61,615 nt of DNA from an uncultured Hungatella sp. Lineage in GTDB: Bacteria > Bacillota > Clostridia > Lachnospirales > Lachnospiraceae. The stretch lies in NCBI GenBank assembly GCA_949879025.1, contig CATLBO010000006.1, positions 1-61,615 of the forward strand, given 5' to 3'. The notes below the pieces were generated by a model. That model was given only the letters and a program-made list of their open reading frames with translations. It was not told the DNA's origin and made no database searches. The position numbers were made by a program, and so were the translations under genes. Shown piece by piece: positions 16,381 to 25,561 of the stretch; the first letter of the stretch is position 1; each line of letters starts with the position of its first letter.

Positions 16381-18513
16381 TCATCCTCTGTGCAGCTTGA
16401 ACTGCCCTACCAGTCCGCGCAGGGTCTGGGCCTGGCTGGAAAGCTCCTCGCTGGTGGCAGCGCTTTCTTCTGCCGTGGCGGAGTTGGTCTGTACCACGGA
16501 GGAGATCTGATTCATGCCTTCTGTAACCTGGGCAAGAGAAGCGGACTGCTCTGCGGCGGCCTCTGCGATCTTGTCCACGATGCCGGAAATCGTTTCGGAG
16601 GTTTTCACTACTTTCATAAGGGATTCGGCAGTTTCATTTGCAATGGTTCTCCCTTTTTCAACAGCCTTGACAGCCCCTTCGATGAGTTCGGAGGTGTTGT
16701 TGGACGCATCCGCTGACTTGCTGGCAAGGTTGCGCACTTCGTCAGCAACCACTGCGAAGCCTTTTCCCGCCGTCCCGGCCCTGGCCGCCTCCACGGCTGC
16801 GTTCAGCGCCAGAATATTTGTCTGAAATGCAATATCTTCAATGGTTTTAATAATTTTGCCGATCTCAGCCGACTTTTTGCCGATCTCATCCATGGCTTCC
16901 ATCATTTCCTGCATCTGCTGATTGCAGATGGAAGTTTCTGCACCTGACTCAGAGGAATGGCTGCGGGCTACCTGAGCATTGCGGGCAGTATCCTGCACCT
17001 GCCCTAAAATTCCTTCAATGTTGGAGGCAAGTTCTTCCACAGTAGAAGCCTGCTCAACAGCCCCCTGAGACAGTGCCTGGGCACTGGAAGCCATTTGGTC
17101 GCTTCCGGAGGACACTTGGTCTGCGGAAAGCTCGATTTGATTTAAAGCGGAGCTTAATCGTGATGTCATTTTGCGAAGGGAAAGCAGCACGCTTTCAAAA
17201 GCGCCGACATAGCTGTCCTCAGCCTTTGACCTTACCGTGAAATTACCCTCCGCCATCTCTTCCAGCACATACTTGAGATCGGTTACGATGTGATTCAAAT
17301 TTGCAGTCATATCAGCAAAAGTTGCAGACAGAATTCCGATTTCGTCCTGGCTGTCAATCTGAAATGTTACGTCCAGATTGCCTCGGGCAATGCTCTGGGC
17401 CGCTGCTACCACATCTTCAACAGGACTGAGAACCTTTTTCAGAACCAGTACGATGGTTATAATGATAACCGCCAGGGCCAGAGCCGAAAGGATAAGCATC
17501 CAGAAGACCGTGCCCTGAATAATGGTGTCAATGTCTTTGTTGCTTATGGCTGTCAGGGACCACCAGATCTGGTCAGCAGCCTTAATGGGGGTAAAGTATC
17601 GGGTGACCTTCCGGCCGTCCTCCCGGGTCGTTTCCAGATGGAAGGCGTTTCCCTGGGCCATATTGTTCTGAATAGCTGCCAGCTGAGACTGGTCAGGCGT
17701 AAAATCAGACAATTTCTTGCCGATGTCGTCTTTGGACTCGCTGTCATAGATAATGATTTCCGACTGGTTGTAGATGGTGCAGTACATGCTTGGGAATGTC
17801 TGGCTGGTGGTATTTACCTTGTCAAAATTCTCTACCTTAATATCACTCATAACAACAGCTTTCAGTTCATTATTATAGAGAACCGGGCTGGCATAGGATA
17901 CCATAGTGATGCCGTTATACTTATAAGGGTCAGTGACAACGGCTTTTTTGGCTGATGCCGCCATTTGATAGTAAATCTCATTAGAATATGTTTCGTAAGG
18001 GCCAAAGGGAAGAACATCCTCCGAAGCATTTTCTTCGCTTACATAAAACGCATAATCACGGATATCCGGCTGAAACTGGTTGGGCTCAAACATGACGCCT
18101 ACGCCGGCCAGATCTTTGTTGTTCACTGTGCTGCTGCGGGCAGTTTCCCGCAGATAAACCTCAATGTCATAGTTGGTAGGCGTCAGCACCTTGTCATAGA
18201 TGGAGCTTTCACACAGCTCCATGGCTGCCGGATCTGTAGGCACCTCAAGCCATGAAGGCTTGTCGGCAGCTATCTTGTAAGCCTGCTCCAAATAAGATTC
18301 CATATTCAGGGCAACCGTCTCAGCCTCGTCAAATATGGTCTGGATCTGGAGCGCATTGGCTTTGGAGATGGCTTCCAGCTGTTCATAAGTAGATGACGAG
18401 ATGGCTTTTTTGGACATGAAGACCGTGCTGGCAATAAGGACTGCGAAAATCAGCGTCAGGACGCTGCCGATGATCAGCGCTAATTTCGGAGCCAGTTTCA
18501 TTTTGTTAAACAT
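16381..18513 (-). CDS. Methyl-accepting chemotaxis protein with dCache-type sensor
   Basis: A 710-residue transmembrane receptor feeding CheA/CheW. An N-terminal membrane segment (about 11-33) is followed by a large extracytoplasmic region of about 300 residues with features of a double Cache sensor ([29 protein letters not shown]), a second membrane helix (about 335-358), a HAMP domain ([15 protein letters not shown]) and the methyl-accepting coiled coil. The signalling tip is canonical: [20 protein letters not shown] and [15 protein letters not shown]. The ligand is not predictable; dCache sensors often bind amino acids or small acids. No che gene is close by. AGGGAGGGAG precedes the ATG. 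Confidence 0.93.
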   Translation of the reverse strand: MFNKMKLAPKLALIIGSVLTLIFAVLIASTVFMSKKAISSSTYEQLEAISKANALQIQTIFDEAETVALNMESYLEQAYKIAADKPSWLEVPTDPAAMELCESSIYDKVLTPTNYDIEVYLRETARSSTVNNKDLAGVGVMFEPNQFQPDIRDYAFYVSEENASEDVLPFGPYETYSNEIYYQMAASAKKAVVTDPYKYNGITMVSYASPVLYNNELKAVVMSDIKVENFDKVNTTSQTFPSMYCTIYNQSEIIIYDSESKDDIGKKLSDFTPDQSQLAAIQNNMAQGNAFHLETTREDGRKVTRYFTPIKAADQIWWSLTAISNKDIDTIIQGTVFWMLILSALALAVIIITIVLVLKKVLSPVEDVVAAAQSIARGNLDVTFQIDSQDEIGILSATFADMTANLNHIVTDLKYVLEEMAEGNFTVRSKAEDSYVGAFESVLLSLRKMTSRLSSALNQIELSADQVSSGSDQMASSAQALSQGAVEQASTVEELASNIEGILGQVQDTARNAQVARSHSSESGAETSICNQQMQEMMEAMDEIGKKSAEIGKIIKTIEDIAFQTNILALNAAVEAARAGTAGKGFAVVADEVRNLASKSADASNNTSELIEGAVKAVEKGRTIANETAESLMKVVKTSETISGIVDKIAEAAAEQSASLAQVTEGMNQISSVVQTNSATAEESAATSEELSSQAQTLRGLVGQFKLHRG

Positions 18514-18554
18514 AACTTTTTCTCCCTCCCTAATTTGGTAAATACATTGACTTT

Positions 18555-18584
18555 ATTATAGCACATTTGCATAGGAAATGACAG
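18555..18584 (-). promoter_or_regulatory. Probable promoter of the chemotaxis receptor gene
   Basis: On the - strand TATAAT (18560-18555) has CTGTCA 18 bases upstream (18584-18579), four of six matches to the -35 consensus. The start codon lies 42 bases downstream. Confidence 0.5.
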
Positions 18585-18795
18585 TCTTAAGATTTTTTTT
18601 TAGTAAATAATACGGCGTGCATCCTGCTTTGAGAACTGAAGGAGGGAGCAACAAGGCCTATGGAAGGGGACACGCAATCAATGTTTTGTTGACAAAGCTA
18701 TTAAAGCCATGAAGGCAGGGAGAGCAGGAAGCTTCCTGTTCCAATGAGCAAAGGCTGAGACAGCATATGAGCTAGAAGAATGTGTATCAGATGAA

Positions 18796-19650
18796 TCAGG
18801 CTGAGAGAATCACCGCAGTCCCGTGAAGATCACAGAGAGGCACCAGAGGAATCCTTCCATGAGCTTTTTCATAATCAGCCACTGCCTGGGCAGCTCCCTG
18901 AAACCGGCGGTTGTTGTAATCATGAAGCAGGATCATTCCCCCTGGGTTCAATCGGGGATAAAAATATTCCAAGCCGGCCAGGATAGGAGAATAGAGATCA
19001 GCGTCCAGGCTGACAAAGGCGTATTGGCAGCGTTCCAGCCCGGCGGTGGTTTCCGGGAAGAAACCCTTGTGAAACAGGACTTGATCCGGATAAGGAAGAC
19101 GGCTGCGGACAAAGGAAATGCTGGTGTCAGAAAATTCTCCCTCCCGGGCCTGGGACAAATTATGCTGCGATTCTTCCTCTATGTCACGGGCGTCAAACCC
19201 TTGGAAAGTATCGAAAAGATGAAGAGTCCGATCAGGAAATAGGCTGTTGATCTGCCAGGCCAGATCACCTTTGTACACACCCAGTTCGGCAGCGTCTCCA
19301 GGAATCCCCAGATGCTTCAGACGGTCAGCCATGCGATGGAGAGTGGCGCTTCGAATGTCAAAACGGCGGTACAATTCACCCAAAAGCAAAAACTCTCCCT
19401 GAAATCCGTGTTCGTTTGCCTGCTCTCTAAGCTGATTTGTCCTTTCTTCGTCAGTAACGCCTATGAGAGCATAGTCCGGCTGCAGGCGGACGGCATCTCT
19501 GACGGACATAACAGGCGCCTTGCCCAGGACAGAGCCATGTAAAGAAGCATTATTGTCCCCAAAGGCAAGAAGTTTTGTGCAGGATGTGTTAATAAGGCTG
19601 GCACAGGCATGTCCGAATTGGCCTGCGCCCAGAATGATAATGGTTTTCAT
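18796..19650 (-). CDS. TylF/MycF-family methyltransferase-like protein with N-terminal Rossmann domain
   Basis: A 284-residue protein in two parts. Residues 1-95 look like a small nucleotide-binding Rossmann domain (TIIILGAGQFGHACA; YALIGVTDE) of the kind found with sugar-modifying proteins. Residues about 100-284 match the TylF/macrocin O-methyltransferase family: AAELGVYKGDLAWQIN, LHLFDTFQGFD, YAFVSLDADLYSPILAGLEYF and PGGMILLHDYNN, giving an S-adenosylmethionine site and metal-binding acidic residues. The family methylates sugar hydroxyls, but no glycosyltransferase or polyketide genes are nearby, so the target is unknown. It has its own promoter. Confidence 0.8.
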   Translation of the reverse strand: MKTIIILGAGQFGHACASLINTSCTKLLAFGDNNASLHGSVLGKAPVMSVRDAVRLQPDYALIGVTDEERTNQLREQANEHGFQGEFLLLGELYRRFDIRSATLHRMADRLKHLGIPGDAAELGVYKGDLAWQINSLFPDRTLHLFDTFQGFDARDIEEESQHNLSQAREGEFSDTSISFVRSRLPYPDQVLFHKGFFPETTAGLERCQYAFVSLDADLYSPILAGLEYFYPRLNPGGMILLHDYNNRRFQGAAQAVADYEKAHGRIPLVPLCDLHGTAVILSA

Positions 19651-19688
19651 GACAGCTCCTTTTTCTGTTTTCCCGTTGATTTAGGGCG

Positions 19689-19717
19689 ATTATACCCCAG
19701 AAAGAGGGAGAAATCAA
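19689..19717 (-). promoter_or_regulatory. Promoter of the TylF-like gene
   Basis: On the - strand TTGATT (19717-19712), 17 bases, then TATAAT (19694-19689), about 39 bases before the start codon. Confidence 0.65.
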
Positions 19718-19818
19718 GAAATCCGTTACAGGCTGCGGCAGTCTTAACTAAACAAATACTGGTTTGCTGACACTAAAAATAAAGAAGAAAAATCTTTTTA
19801 AAATGTATCCGGCGCTAC

Positions 19819-19847
19819 TTGTTTTATATCCACAGTTCTTGTACAAT
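19819..19847 (+). promoter_or_regulatory. Promoter of the molybdenum cofactor operon
   Basis: TTGTTT (19819-19824) and TACAAT (19842-19847) are spaced by 17 bases and lie 40 bases before the first ATG. No Moco riboswitch is recognisable in the leader. The genes that follow to 28366 are all on the + strand, mostly with tiny gaps or overlaps. Confidence 0.6.
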
Positions 19848-19886
19848 AAGCATAACAGGAAGTTAAAAAGGGGGAAGGAGCATAAA

Positions 19887-20831
19887 ATGAAGACAACAGG
19901 CGCGGTGCTGGTGGCAGCCGGGTTATCGTCCCGCATGGAGGCATTTAAGCCGATGCTTCCCTTCGGCAGTTCCACGATCTCTCTCCATATTGTTACCATG
20001 CTGAAAGATATGGGGATTGAGCCGATTGCGGTAGTGACCGGGTACAGAGGCGGCGAGCTGCAGAGGCATCTTTCTTGTACGGGCGTTCGGTTTGTAAAAA
20101 ACGAACGATTTAGAGAAACGCAGATGTTTGATTCTGTTACTATGGGCATCCAGGCCGTCAGCAAAGACTGTGAGAGGCTGATGATCCTGCCTGTGGATCT
20201 TCCGGCCATTATGCCGGACACCATACGGCAGCAGATGATGATTGACGCACCGATTATCCGGACTGTATGCCATGGAGAGCTGGGACATCCTATTATGCTG
20301 TGGAGCCATGTGGCAGAAGGCCTGTGCGGCTATAAAGGGGAGGGAGGCCTTAGGGGAGCTATTGAGAATTCCGGCATCGCCATTACGAACCTGGAGGTGG
20401 AGGATGAGGGGATCTACCGGGATCTGGATACCAGGCAGCAATACCAGGAGCTTTTGGACTGGAATTATCAGAGAGGACAGGGATACCCTATACGGCCCCA
20501 GGTACAGGTGCGCCTGACAGCCATCCAGCCTTTCTATGGCCCGGGAGTCCAGCAGCTTTTAACCTGGATCGGGCAGACCGGATCTCTCCAGGAAGCGTGT
20601 CTTCACATGGACATTTCGTACAGCAAAGGCAGGAAGATGGTAAAACAGCTGGAACAGCAGCTGGGATTTCCGGTGGTGCAGCGGTGGACCGGCGGAAGCG
20701 GCGGCGGCGGATCGGTGTTGACTAAGAAAGGCAGGAATTTGATAGATGCCTATGAGAAGATGGTGGCATCTGTCCAGGATTTTACGGATCAGGCATACCA
20801 GAAATACATGGGGAAAGGATTTGAAGAATGA
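19887..20831 (+). CDS. MobA/MocA-like nucleotidyltransferase fused to a ModE-type DNA-binding domain
   Basis: A 314-residue fusion. Residues 1-195 are a GT-A nucleotidyltransferase: LVAAGLSSRMEAFKPMLPFG is the nucleotide loop with its lysine and LPVDLPAIMP carries the metal Asp. It resembles MocA/MobA, which adds CMP or GMP to molybdopterin. Residues about 205-305 match the ModE winged-helix domain (LLTWIGQTGSLQEACLHMDI, then a GGSGGGG wing). ModE normally senses molybdate, but no molybdate-binding TOBE domain is present. GGGGGAAGGAG precedes ATG 19887; upstream codons in frame are not used. Ends with a 4-base overlap with the next gene. Likely makes the dinucleotide cofactor of the molybdenum hydroxylase coded downstream; the DNA-binding half may control the operon. 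Confidence 0.82.
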   Translation: MKTTGAVLVAAGLSSRMEAFKPMLPFGSSTISLHIVTMLKDMGIEPIAVVTGYRGGELQRHLSCTGVRFVKNERFRETQMFDSVTMGIQAVSKDCERLMILPVDLPAIMPDTIRQQMMIDAPIIRTVCHGELGHPIMLWSHVAEGLCGYKGEGGLRGAIENSGIAITNLEVEDEGIYRDLDTRQQYQELLDWNYQRGQGYPIRPQVQVRLTAIQPFYGPGVQQLLTWIGQTGSLQEACLHMDISYSKGRKMVKQLEQQLGFPVVQRWTGGSGGGGSVLTKKGRNLIDAYEKMVASVQDFTDQAYQKYMGKGFEE

Positions 20832-21916
20832 GAAATCTCTATCTGATCCGCCATGGGCAGGTGGCGTTTCCAGACAATGTGCCCCGGTGCATCGGATGTA
20901 CGGATCTTTCTCTTGATTCCAGGGGGCAAAAGCAGGCAAGAGAGCTAGGCGCCTTTTTCCGCCAGATGACAGCCAGCCATGTTCCGGTGTTTTCCAGCCC
21001 ACTGGCAAGGGCTTTGGAAACAGCAGTATTATTGTCAAAGAATCATACTACTGTTTATATGGAAGAGGGATTAAGGGAACTGGACATGGGGGAATGGGAA
21101 AATGTTCCCATGAGCCAGCTGAAGAAAACTTTAGAGTCCTGGCCTGAGACAGGTGAAAGCAGGGAGCATGGCTGCATGCGGATAAAAGAAGCCATTGAGC
21201 GTATTTTGGATAAGGCAGAGGGAGATGTGATCTGTGTGGCCCATGCAGGGATCAACAGCTGTTTTCTGGCATGGCTTCAGGGGATTTCCCTGAATATATC
21301 ACGGGGGCTGCCTCAGCCTTATGGAGGCTTCAGCCGCATCCAGGTGGATAATCAGGGCCGCATGGAAGTAAAAGAACTGGGCATTATGCCGAAGGCTGCT
21401 CCAGATGATCAGGAATGCTTTCATATCTGGAACCACTACGGGACCACGGAACGAATCCGCAGACACTGTCAGGCAGTGTGCAGGCAGGCAGAAAAGCTTG
21501 CAGAAAGGCTGGATGTATCTGGGCATAAATCAGATCGCCAGATTATCCGCAGCGGTGCGCTGCTGCATGACGTAGTGCGGGGAGAAAAAGATCACGGGAA
21601 GAAAGGCGCCTATATACTGCGGCGGGAGGGATACCCGGCAGTGGCGGAGGTAATACGGCGCCACCATGACCTGGAATGCCCCAAGAAGCCGGGAGAACCT
21701 TTATGGCTGGAGACGGCTGTGGTGTACCTGGCGGACAAGCAGGTGGAAGAGGATCAGGCAGTGTCGCTGGATAAGCGGTTTGCAGACAGCAGGAAGCGGT
21801 GTGAAGCGTCTGAAAACCCGCAGGCAGCTGTGGCTGCCCATGAAAGACGGTACAGACAGGCAAAGGAAATAGAAAAAATAATACAAATGTACATAGACGG
21901 AGGACAAGGTATATGA
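20828..21916 (+). CDS. Histidine phosphatase-HD domain fusion in the molybdenum cofactor operon
   Basis: A 362-residue fusion of two phosphohydrolase folds. The N-terminal half (about 1-190) is a histidine phosphatase: YLIRHGQ with the catalytic His, SSPLARALETA, LRELDMGEWE and the second His in CVAHAGIN. The C-terminal half (about 200-355) is an HD domain: LLHDVVRGEKDHGKKGAYIL with the HD pair and HHDLE further on. The gene overlaps both neighbours by 4 bases (ATGA), so it is firmly within the cofactor operon. Role in molybdenum metabolism is not established; repair or clean-up of a phosphorylated cofactor by-product is one guess. Confidence 0.8.
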   Translation: MRNLYLIRHGQVAFPDNVPRCIGCTDLSLDSRGQKQARELGAFFRQMTASHVPVFSSPLARALETAVLLSKNHTTVYMEEGLRELDMGEWENVPMSQLKKTLESWPETGESREHGCMRIKEAIERILDKAEGDVICVAHAGINSCFLAWLQGISLNISRGLPQPYGGFSRIQVDNQGRMEVKELGIMPKAAPDDQECFHIWNHYGTTERIRRHCQAVCRQAEKLAERLDVSGHKSDRQIIRSGALLHDVVRGEKDHGKKGAYILRREGYPAVAEVIRRHHDLECPKKPGEPLWLETAVVYLADKQVEEDQAVSLDKRFADSRKRCEASENPQAAVAAHERRYRQAKEIEKIIQMYIDGGQGI

Positions 21917-22971
21917 AATTGATCCCTACAGTGGAGGCGGAAGGCGCAGTGCTGTGCCATGATATTACCCAGATCATAAAAGGAGTCACTAAAGATGCAG
22001 TGTTCCGTAAAGGACATATTGTTACAAAAGAAGATATTCCAGTACTTTTAGGCGTAGGCAAGGATCATCTGTATGTGTGGGAACAGGAGGAAGGGATTCT
22101 TCATGAAAATGACGCTGCCGAGATCCTATGCGGCATGTGCCGGGGAGAGCATATGGGCCGGTCACAGGTGAAGGAAGGGAAGATCGAGATTACTGCAGAA
22201 TGCGATGGGCTATTGAAGGTTAACAACAGAGGGATGAAGGCGGTTAATGGCCTGGGGGAAATGATGATTGCCTCCCGCCACGGTGATTTTGCCGTGAAAA
22301 AAGGCGATAAACTGGCAGGAACAAGAATTATACCGCTGGTTATCCAGGAGGAGAAGATGGAAAAAGCCCGCCAGGCAGCTATGAAGGTTACAGGCAATAA
22401 ACCTCTTTTGGAACTGAAACCTTTTGTACATAAAAAAATAGGAATTATAACTACAGGCAACGAAGTGTTTTTCGGACGAATCCAGGATACCTTTACCCCT
22501 GTGATCCGGCAGAAGCTGGAAGAGTTTGATACAGAGGTTATTGACCATGTAACCTGGAATGACGATGATAAAAAGGTAACCGGTTCCATTCTGGATATGA
22601 TAGGAAAAGGAGCGGATGTGGTAATCTGCACAGGAGGCATGAGTGTGGACCCTGATGACAAGACGCCTCTGGCCATAAAGAATACAGGAGCGGAAATTGT
22701 GTCTTATGGAGCGCCGGTGCTGCCGGGAGCCATGTTTTTGCTGGCTTATTATAAAAAAAAGGATCAGGGACAGGAAAAAACTGCGGTAATTATGGGACTG
22801 CCAGGCTGTGTCATGTATGCAAAACGGACGGTTTTTGATCTGGTGCTGCCAAGGGTCATGGCCGATGATCTGGTGTCTGCTGACGAACTGGCTGCTTTAG
22901 GACAAGGCGGACTGTGCCTGAACTGTCCAGTATGTACATTTCCTAACTGCGGATTCGGGAAAGGAAGATAG
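21913..22971 (+). CDS. MoeA-like molybdopterin-binding protein with a C-terminal Cys motif
   Basis: A 352-residue protein with the MoCF (MogA/MoeA-type) molybdopterin-binding domain at about 170-320: IGIITTGNEVFFG, VVICTGGMSVDPDDKT and VIMGLPGCVMYAKRTVFD. The N-terminal part is shorter than and different from standard MoeA. The last 25 residues hold four cysteines (CLNCPVCTFPNCGFGKG), a possible metal or Fe-S site. It most likely stands in for MoeA in molybdate insertion, as no classical moeA is present in the window. It overlaps the preceding gene by 4 bases. Confidence 0.82.
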   Translation: MKLIPTVEAEGAVLCHDITQIIKGVTKDAVFRKGHIVTKEDIPVLLGVGKDHLYVWEQEEGILHENDAAEILCGMCRGEHMGRSQVKEGKIEITAECDGLLKVNNRGMKAVNGLGEMMIASRHGDFAVKKGDKLAGTRIIPLVIQEEKMEKARQAAMKVTGNKPLLELKPFVHKKIGIITTGNEVFFGRIQDTFTPVIRQKLEEFDTEVIDHVTWNDDDKKVTGSILDMIGKGADVVICTGGMSVDPDDKTPLAIKNTGAEIVSYGAPVLPGAMFLLAYYKKKDQGQEKTAVIMGLPGCVMYAKRTVFDLVLPRVMADDLVSADELAALGQGGLCLNCPVCTFPNCGFGKGR

Positions 22972-22973
22972 CC

Positions 22974-23996
22974 TTGAAAGATGACTTTGGACGGGAAATA
23001 GATTATATGCGGATATCCATTACCGATCGCTGCAATCTGCGCTGCCGTTACTGTATGCCTGACGGCGCAGACTGGGTGCCTATGCCTCAGATTCTGACTC
23101 TGGAGGAGTATGCCTGCATTGCTGCCTGCGGCGCATTGCTTGGGATACGCAAAATCAAGGTCACAGGAGGGGAACCTTTGGTGAGGCTGGGATGCTGCGA
23201 TTTTGTCCGTATGCTGAAAGAAACCAGAAGAATTGAGAAGGTAACCATTACAACCAACGGCATTTTGCTGGAGCAGCATCTGGAGCAGCTGGCAGCGGCA
23301 GGAATCGACGGCATTAATATCAGCCTGGACACGCTGAATCCCGGCCTGTACCAGGCGCTGACAGGGGGAGGCAGCCTTTCTGCGGTTCTCAAAGGGCTGG
23401 AGGCTGCGCTGAAGCTTTGCGGGGAGAAACAGATTCCGGTTAAGATCAATGCCGTATCCCTGGAACTAAAGGATATGGCAAGAAAGCTGGGATGTGTCTA
23501 TGACGGCCCAGGATGGCCGGAACTCTTATGGATTGCAAAAGAGTATCCGGCTGATGTGCGGTTTATTGAGATGATGCCCATTGGATACGGAAAACGGTAT
23601 CAGTCACTAAGCCATAAAGAACTGTTTAGGCAGCTGCAGGAACAATACCCGAATCTGGAAAAGGATGACAGATACCACGGAAATGGTCCGGCGGTGTATT
23701 ACCGGATACCAGGATTTAAGGGCAGTATCGGTTTTATCAGTGCGATCCACGAAAAATTCTGCGGCAGCTGCAACCGAGTGCGGCTTACCTCTCAGGGATA
23801 CTTAAAAAGCTGCCTCTGTTATGAAGACGGGGAGGATCTGCGGACGATTCTCAGGGGAATCGGGAATCAAAAGGAGAAGGAGCAAAGGCTTTTGGAGGCC
23901 ATAAAGCGTGTGGTATGGGCAAAGCCCGTGGCTCATTGTTTTGAACATCCGGAGCAGATGACAGAGAATCAGGATATGATAAAAATCGGAGGATAA
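22974..23996 (+). CDS. moaA: GTP 3',8-cyclase
   Basis: The radical SAM enzyme that starts molybdopterin synthesis from GTP. The N-terminal cluster motif is CNLRCRYC within ITDRCNLRCRYCMPDG, and VTGGEPLVR is the SAM-binding strand. The C-terminal 4Fe-4S site for GTP is present as FCGSCNRVRLTSQGYLKSC. Length 340 is normal. The start is the TTG at 22974, two bases after the preceding stop, with AAGGAAG before it. An extra 11 or so residues after VSLELKDM compared with typical MoaA look like a loop insertion. Confidence 0.95.
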   Translation: MKDDFGREIDYMRISITDRCNLRCRYCMPDGADWVPMPQILTLEEYACIAACGALLGIRKIKVTGGEPLVRLGCCDFVRMLKETRRIEKVTITTNGILLEQHLEQLAAAGIDGINISLDTLNPGLYQALTGGGSLSAVLKGLEAALKLCGEKQIPVKINAVSLELKDMARKLGCVYDGPGWPELLWIAKEYPADVRFIEMMPIGYGKRYQSLSHKELFRQLQEQYPNLEKDDRYHGNGPAVYYRIPGFKGSIGFISAIHEKFCGSCNRVRLTSQGYLKSCLCYEDGEDLRTILRGIGNQKEKEQRLLEAIKRVVWAKPVAHCFEHPEQMTENQDMIKIGG

Positions 23997-23997
23997 G

Positions 23998-24480
23998 ATG
24001 GAATTTACGCATTTCGACGGACAGGGCAATGCATGGATGGTAGATGTGGGAGAAAAAGAGGATACAAGACGGGAGGCGGTGGCCCGAGGAAGTATTTTTA
24101 TGAGTCCTCAGTGCTTTTCTATGGTGCTGCAGGGGAACATGAAGAAGGGAGACGTGCTGGCAGTGGCCCGGGTAGCCGGGATTATGGGGGCTAAAAGAAC
24201 CTGGGAGCTGATTCCCTTGTGCCATGTGCTGAATCTGACCAAGCTGTCTGTGGATTTTAGGATGAATGAGGAGAGGCATGAGATTCAGGCAGTGTGTACA
24301 GCCCGGACTACCGGAAAGACGGGAGTGGAGATGGAGGCGCTGACAGGGGTTACGGCAGCTCTTCTGACCATTTATGATATGTGTAAAGCGGTGGATAAGG
24401 GGATGGAAATAGGAGAGATTTACCTGGAGAAAAAAAACGGCGGGAAAAGCGGGGAATTCCTAAACGAGAAATTTCAATAA
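23998..24480 (+). CDS. moaC: Cyclic pyranopterin monophosphate synthase
   Basis: Converts the MoaA product to cyclic pyranopterin monophosphate. Family segments are TRREAVARGSIFMSP, AGIMGAKRTWELIPLCHVL (catalytic region), RTTGKTGVEMEALTGV and LTIYDMCKAVDKGMEI. Length 160 is normal. It starts one base after the moaA stop. Confidence 0.97.
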   Translation: MEFTHFDGQGNAWMVDVGEKEDTRREAVARGSIFMSPQCFSMVLQGNMKKGDVLAVARVAGIMGAKRTWELIPLCHVLNLTKLSVDFRMNEERHEIQAVCTARTTGKTGVEMEALTGVTAALLTIYDMCKAVDKGMEIGEIYLEKKNGGKSGEFLNEKFQ

Positions 24481-24508
24481 AAACTATAGATATTGAGAGG
24501 GAAGAAAC

Positions 24509-25474
24509 ATGATGATGACGGGAATTGTAAAGGCTGTTTGCATCAGTGAGAAAAAAGGGACGGAAAAGCACAAGGTGGACAGTGTACATGTACGGCCTGG
24601 ATATGGGATAGAGGGAGATGCCCATGCAGGTAACTGGCACCGGCAGATTAGCCTGCTTTCCTATGATAAGGTAAAGGAATTTAATGAAAAAGGCGCTGGC
24701 GTGGATCATGGGGCATTTGGAGAAAACCTGGTGGTAGAGGGGATTGACTTTAGAAGCCTTCCTGTGGGAAGCCGTTTTCTGGCAGGGACTGCAGAACTTA
24801 AGATGACCCAGATCGGAAAAGAGTGCCACAGCCACTGCGCTATTTTTAAGCGCATGGGAGAATGCATCATGCCCCATGAGGGGGTGTTTGCCCAGGTGGA
24901 AAAAGAAGGGGACATTTCTGCAGGAGATCAGCTGACAGTGCTGCTTCCGGAGCCTGACAGGCCATTTACGTCGGCAATTATTACAGTCAGCGACAAAGGC
25001 GCCAAAGGAGAGAGGGAGGATGAAAGCGGCCCGGCGGCGGCAGCGCTTCTGAAAAAAGCCGGATATGAGGTGGTGGAGACTCTGATTCTTCCAGATGAGC
25101 CGGCAGCCCTTAAAACCCAGTTAAAGCGCCTGGCAGACGGGCGGCAGGTGGATCTGGTGGTGACAAGCGGCGGAACGGGATTTTCCATGCGGGACCAGAC
25201 GCCGGAGGCCACCATGGCAGTGGCTGACCGCAATGCGCCGGGAATCGCAGAGTATATCCGGTATCGTTCCATGGAACTTACAAGCCGTGCCATGCTAAGC
25301 CGGGGAGTGTCTGTGATCCGCGGCAGGACTTTGATCGTAAATCTGCCGGGAAGCCCCAATGCAGTAAAGGAAAGCCTGGGATTTATTATGGATTCTCTGT
25401 CTCACGGGCTGGAGATTCTGCGGGGAACTGCCTCAGAGTGCGGACGGAAACAGGAGCCAGGCACTGGGAATTAG
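24509..25474 (+). CDS. MOSC domain fused to a MogA/MoaB domain
   Basis: A 321-residue fusion. Residues 1-147 are a MOSC domain (VRPGYGIEGDAHAGNWHRQI; FGENLVVEGID; the conserved Cys in QIGKECHSHC), a family that carries sulfur or binds molybdenum cofactor. Residues 150-312 are a MogA/MoaB domain (ITVSDKGAKGEREDESGP; VVTSGGTGFSMRDQTPEA; VNLPGSPNAVKESL), which adenylates molybdopterin. The Cys of MOSC suggests sulfuration of the cofactor, which xanthine dehydrogenase-type enzymes need. Part of the cofactor operon. Confidence 0.9.
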   Translation: MMMTGIVKAVCISEKKGTEKHKVDSVHVRPGYGIEGDAHAGNWHRQISLLSYDKVKEFNEKGAGVDHGAFGENLVVEGIDFRSLPVGSRFLAGTAELKMTQIGKECHSHCAIFKRMGECIMPHEGVFAQVEKEGDISAGDQLTVLLPEPDRPFTSAIITVSDKGAKGEREDESGPAAAALLKKAGYEVVETLILPDEPAALKTQLKRLADGRQVDLVVTSGGTGFSMRDQTPEATMAVADRNAPGIAEYIRYRSMELTSRAMLSRGVSVIRGRTLIVNLPGSPNAVKESLGFIMDSLSHGLEILRGTASECGRKQEPGTGN

Positions 25475-25561
25475 CTTTAGCCTTGCTGCTGCAAAGAGTA
25501 ATAAGAAGGAAAGATAAAGGGAGAAGACTTGTTTCTGCCCTGAAAAGAAATGGAGAAAATT

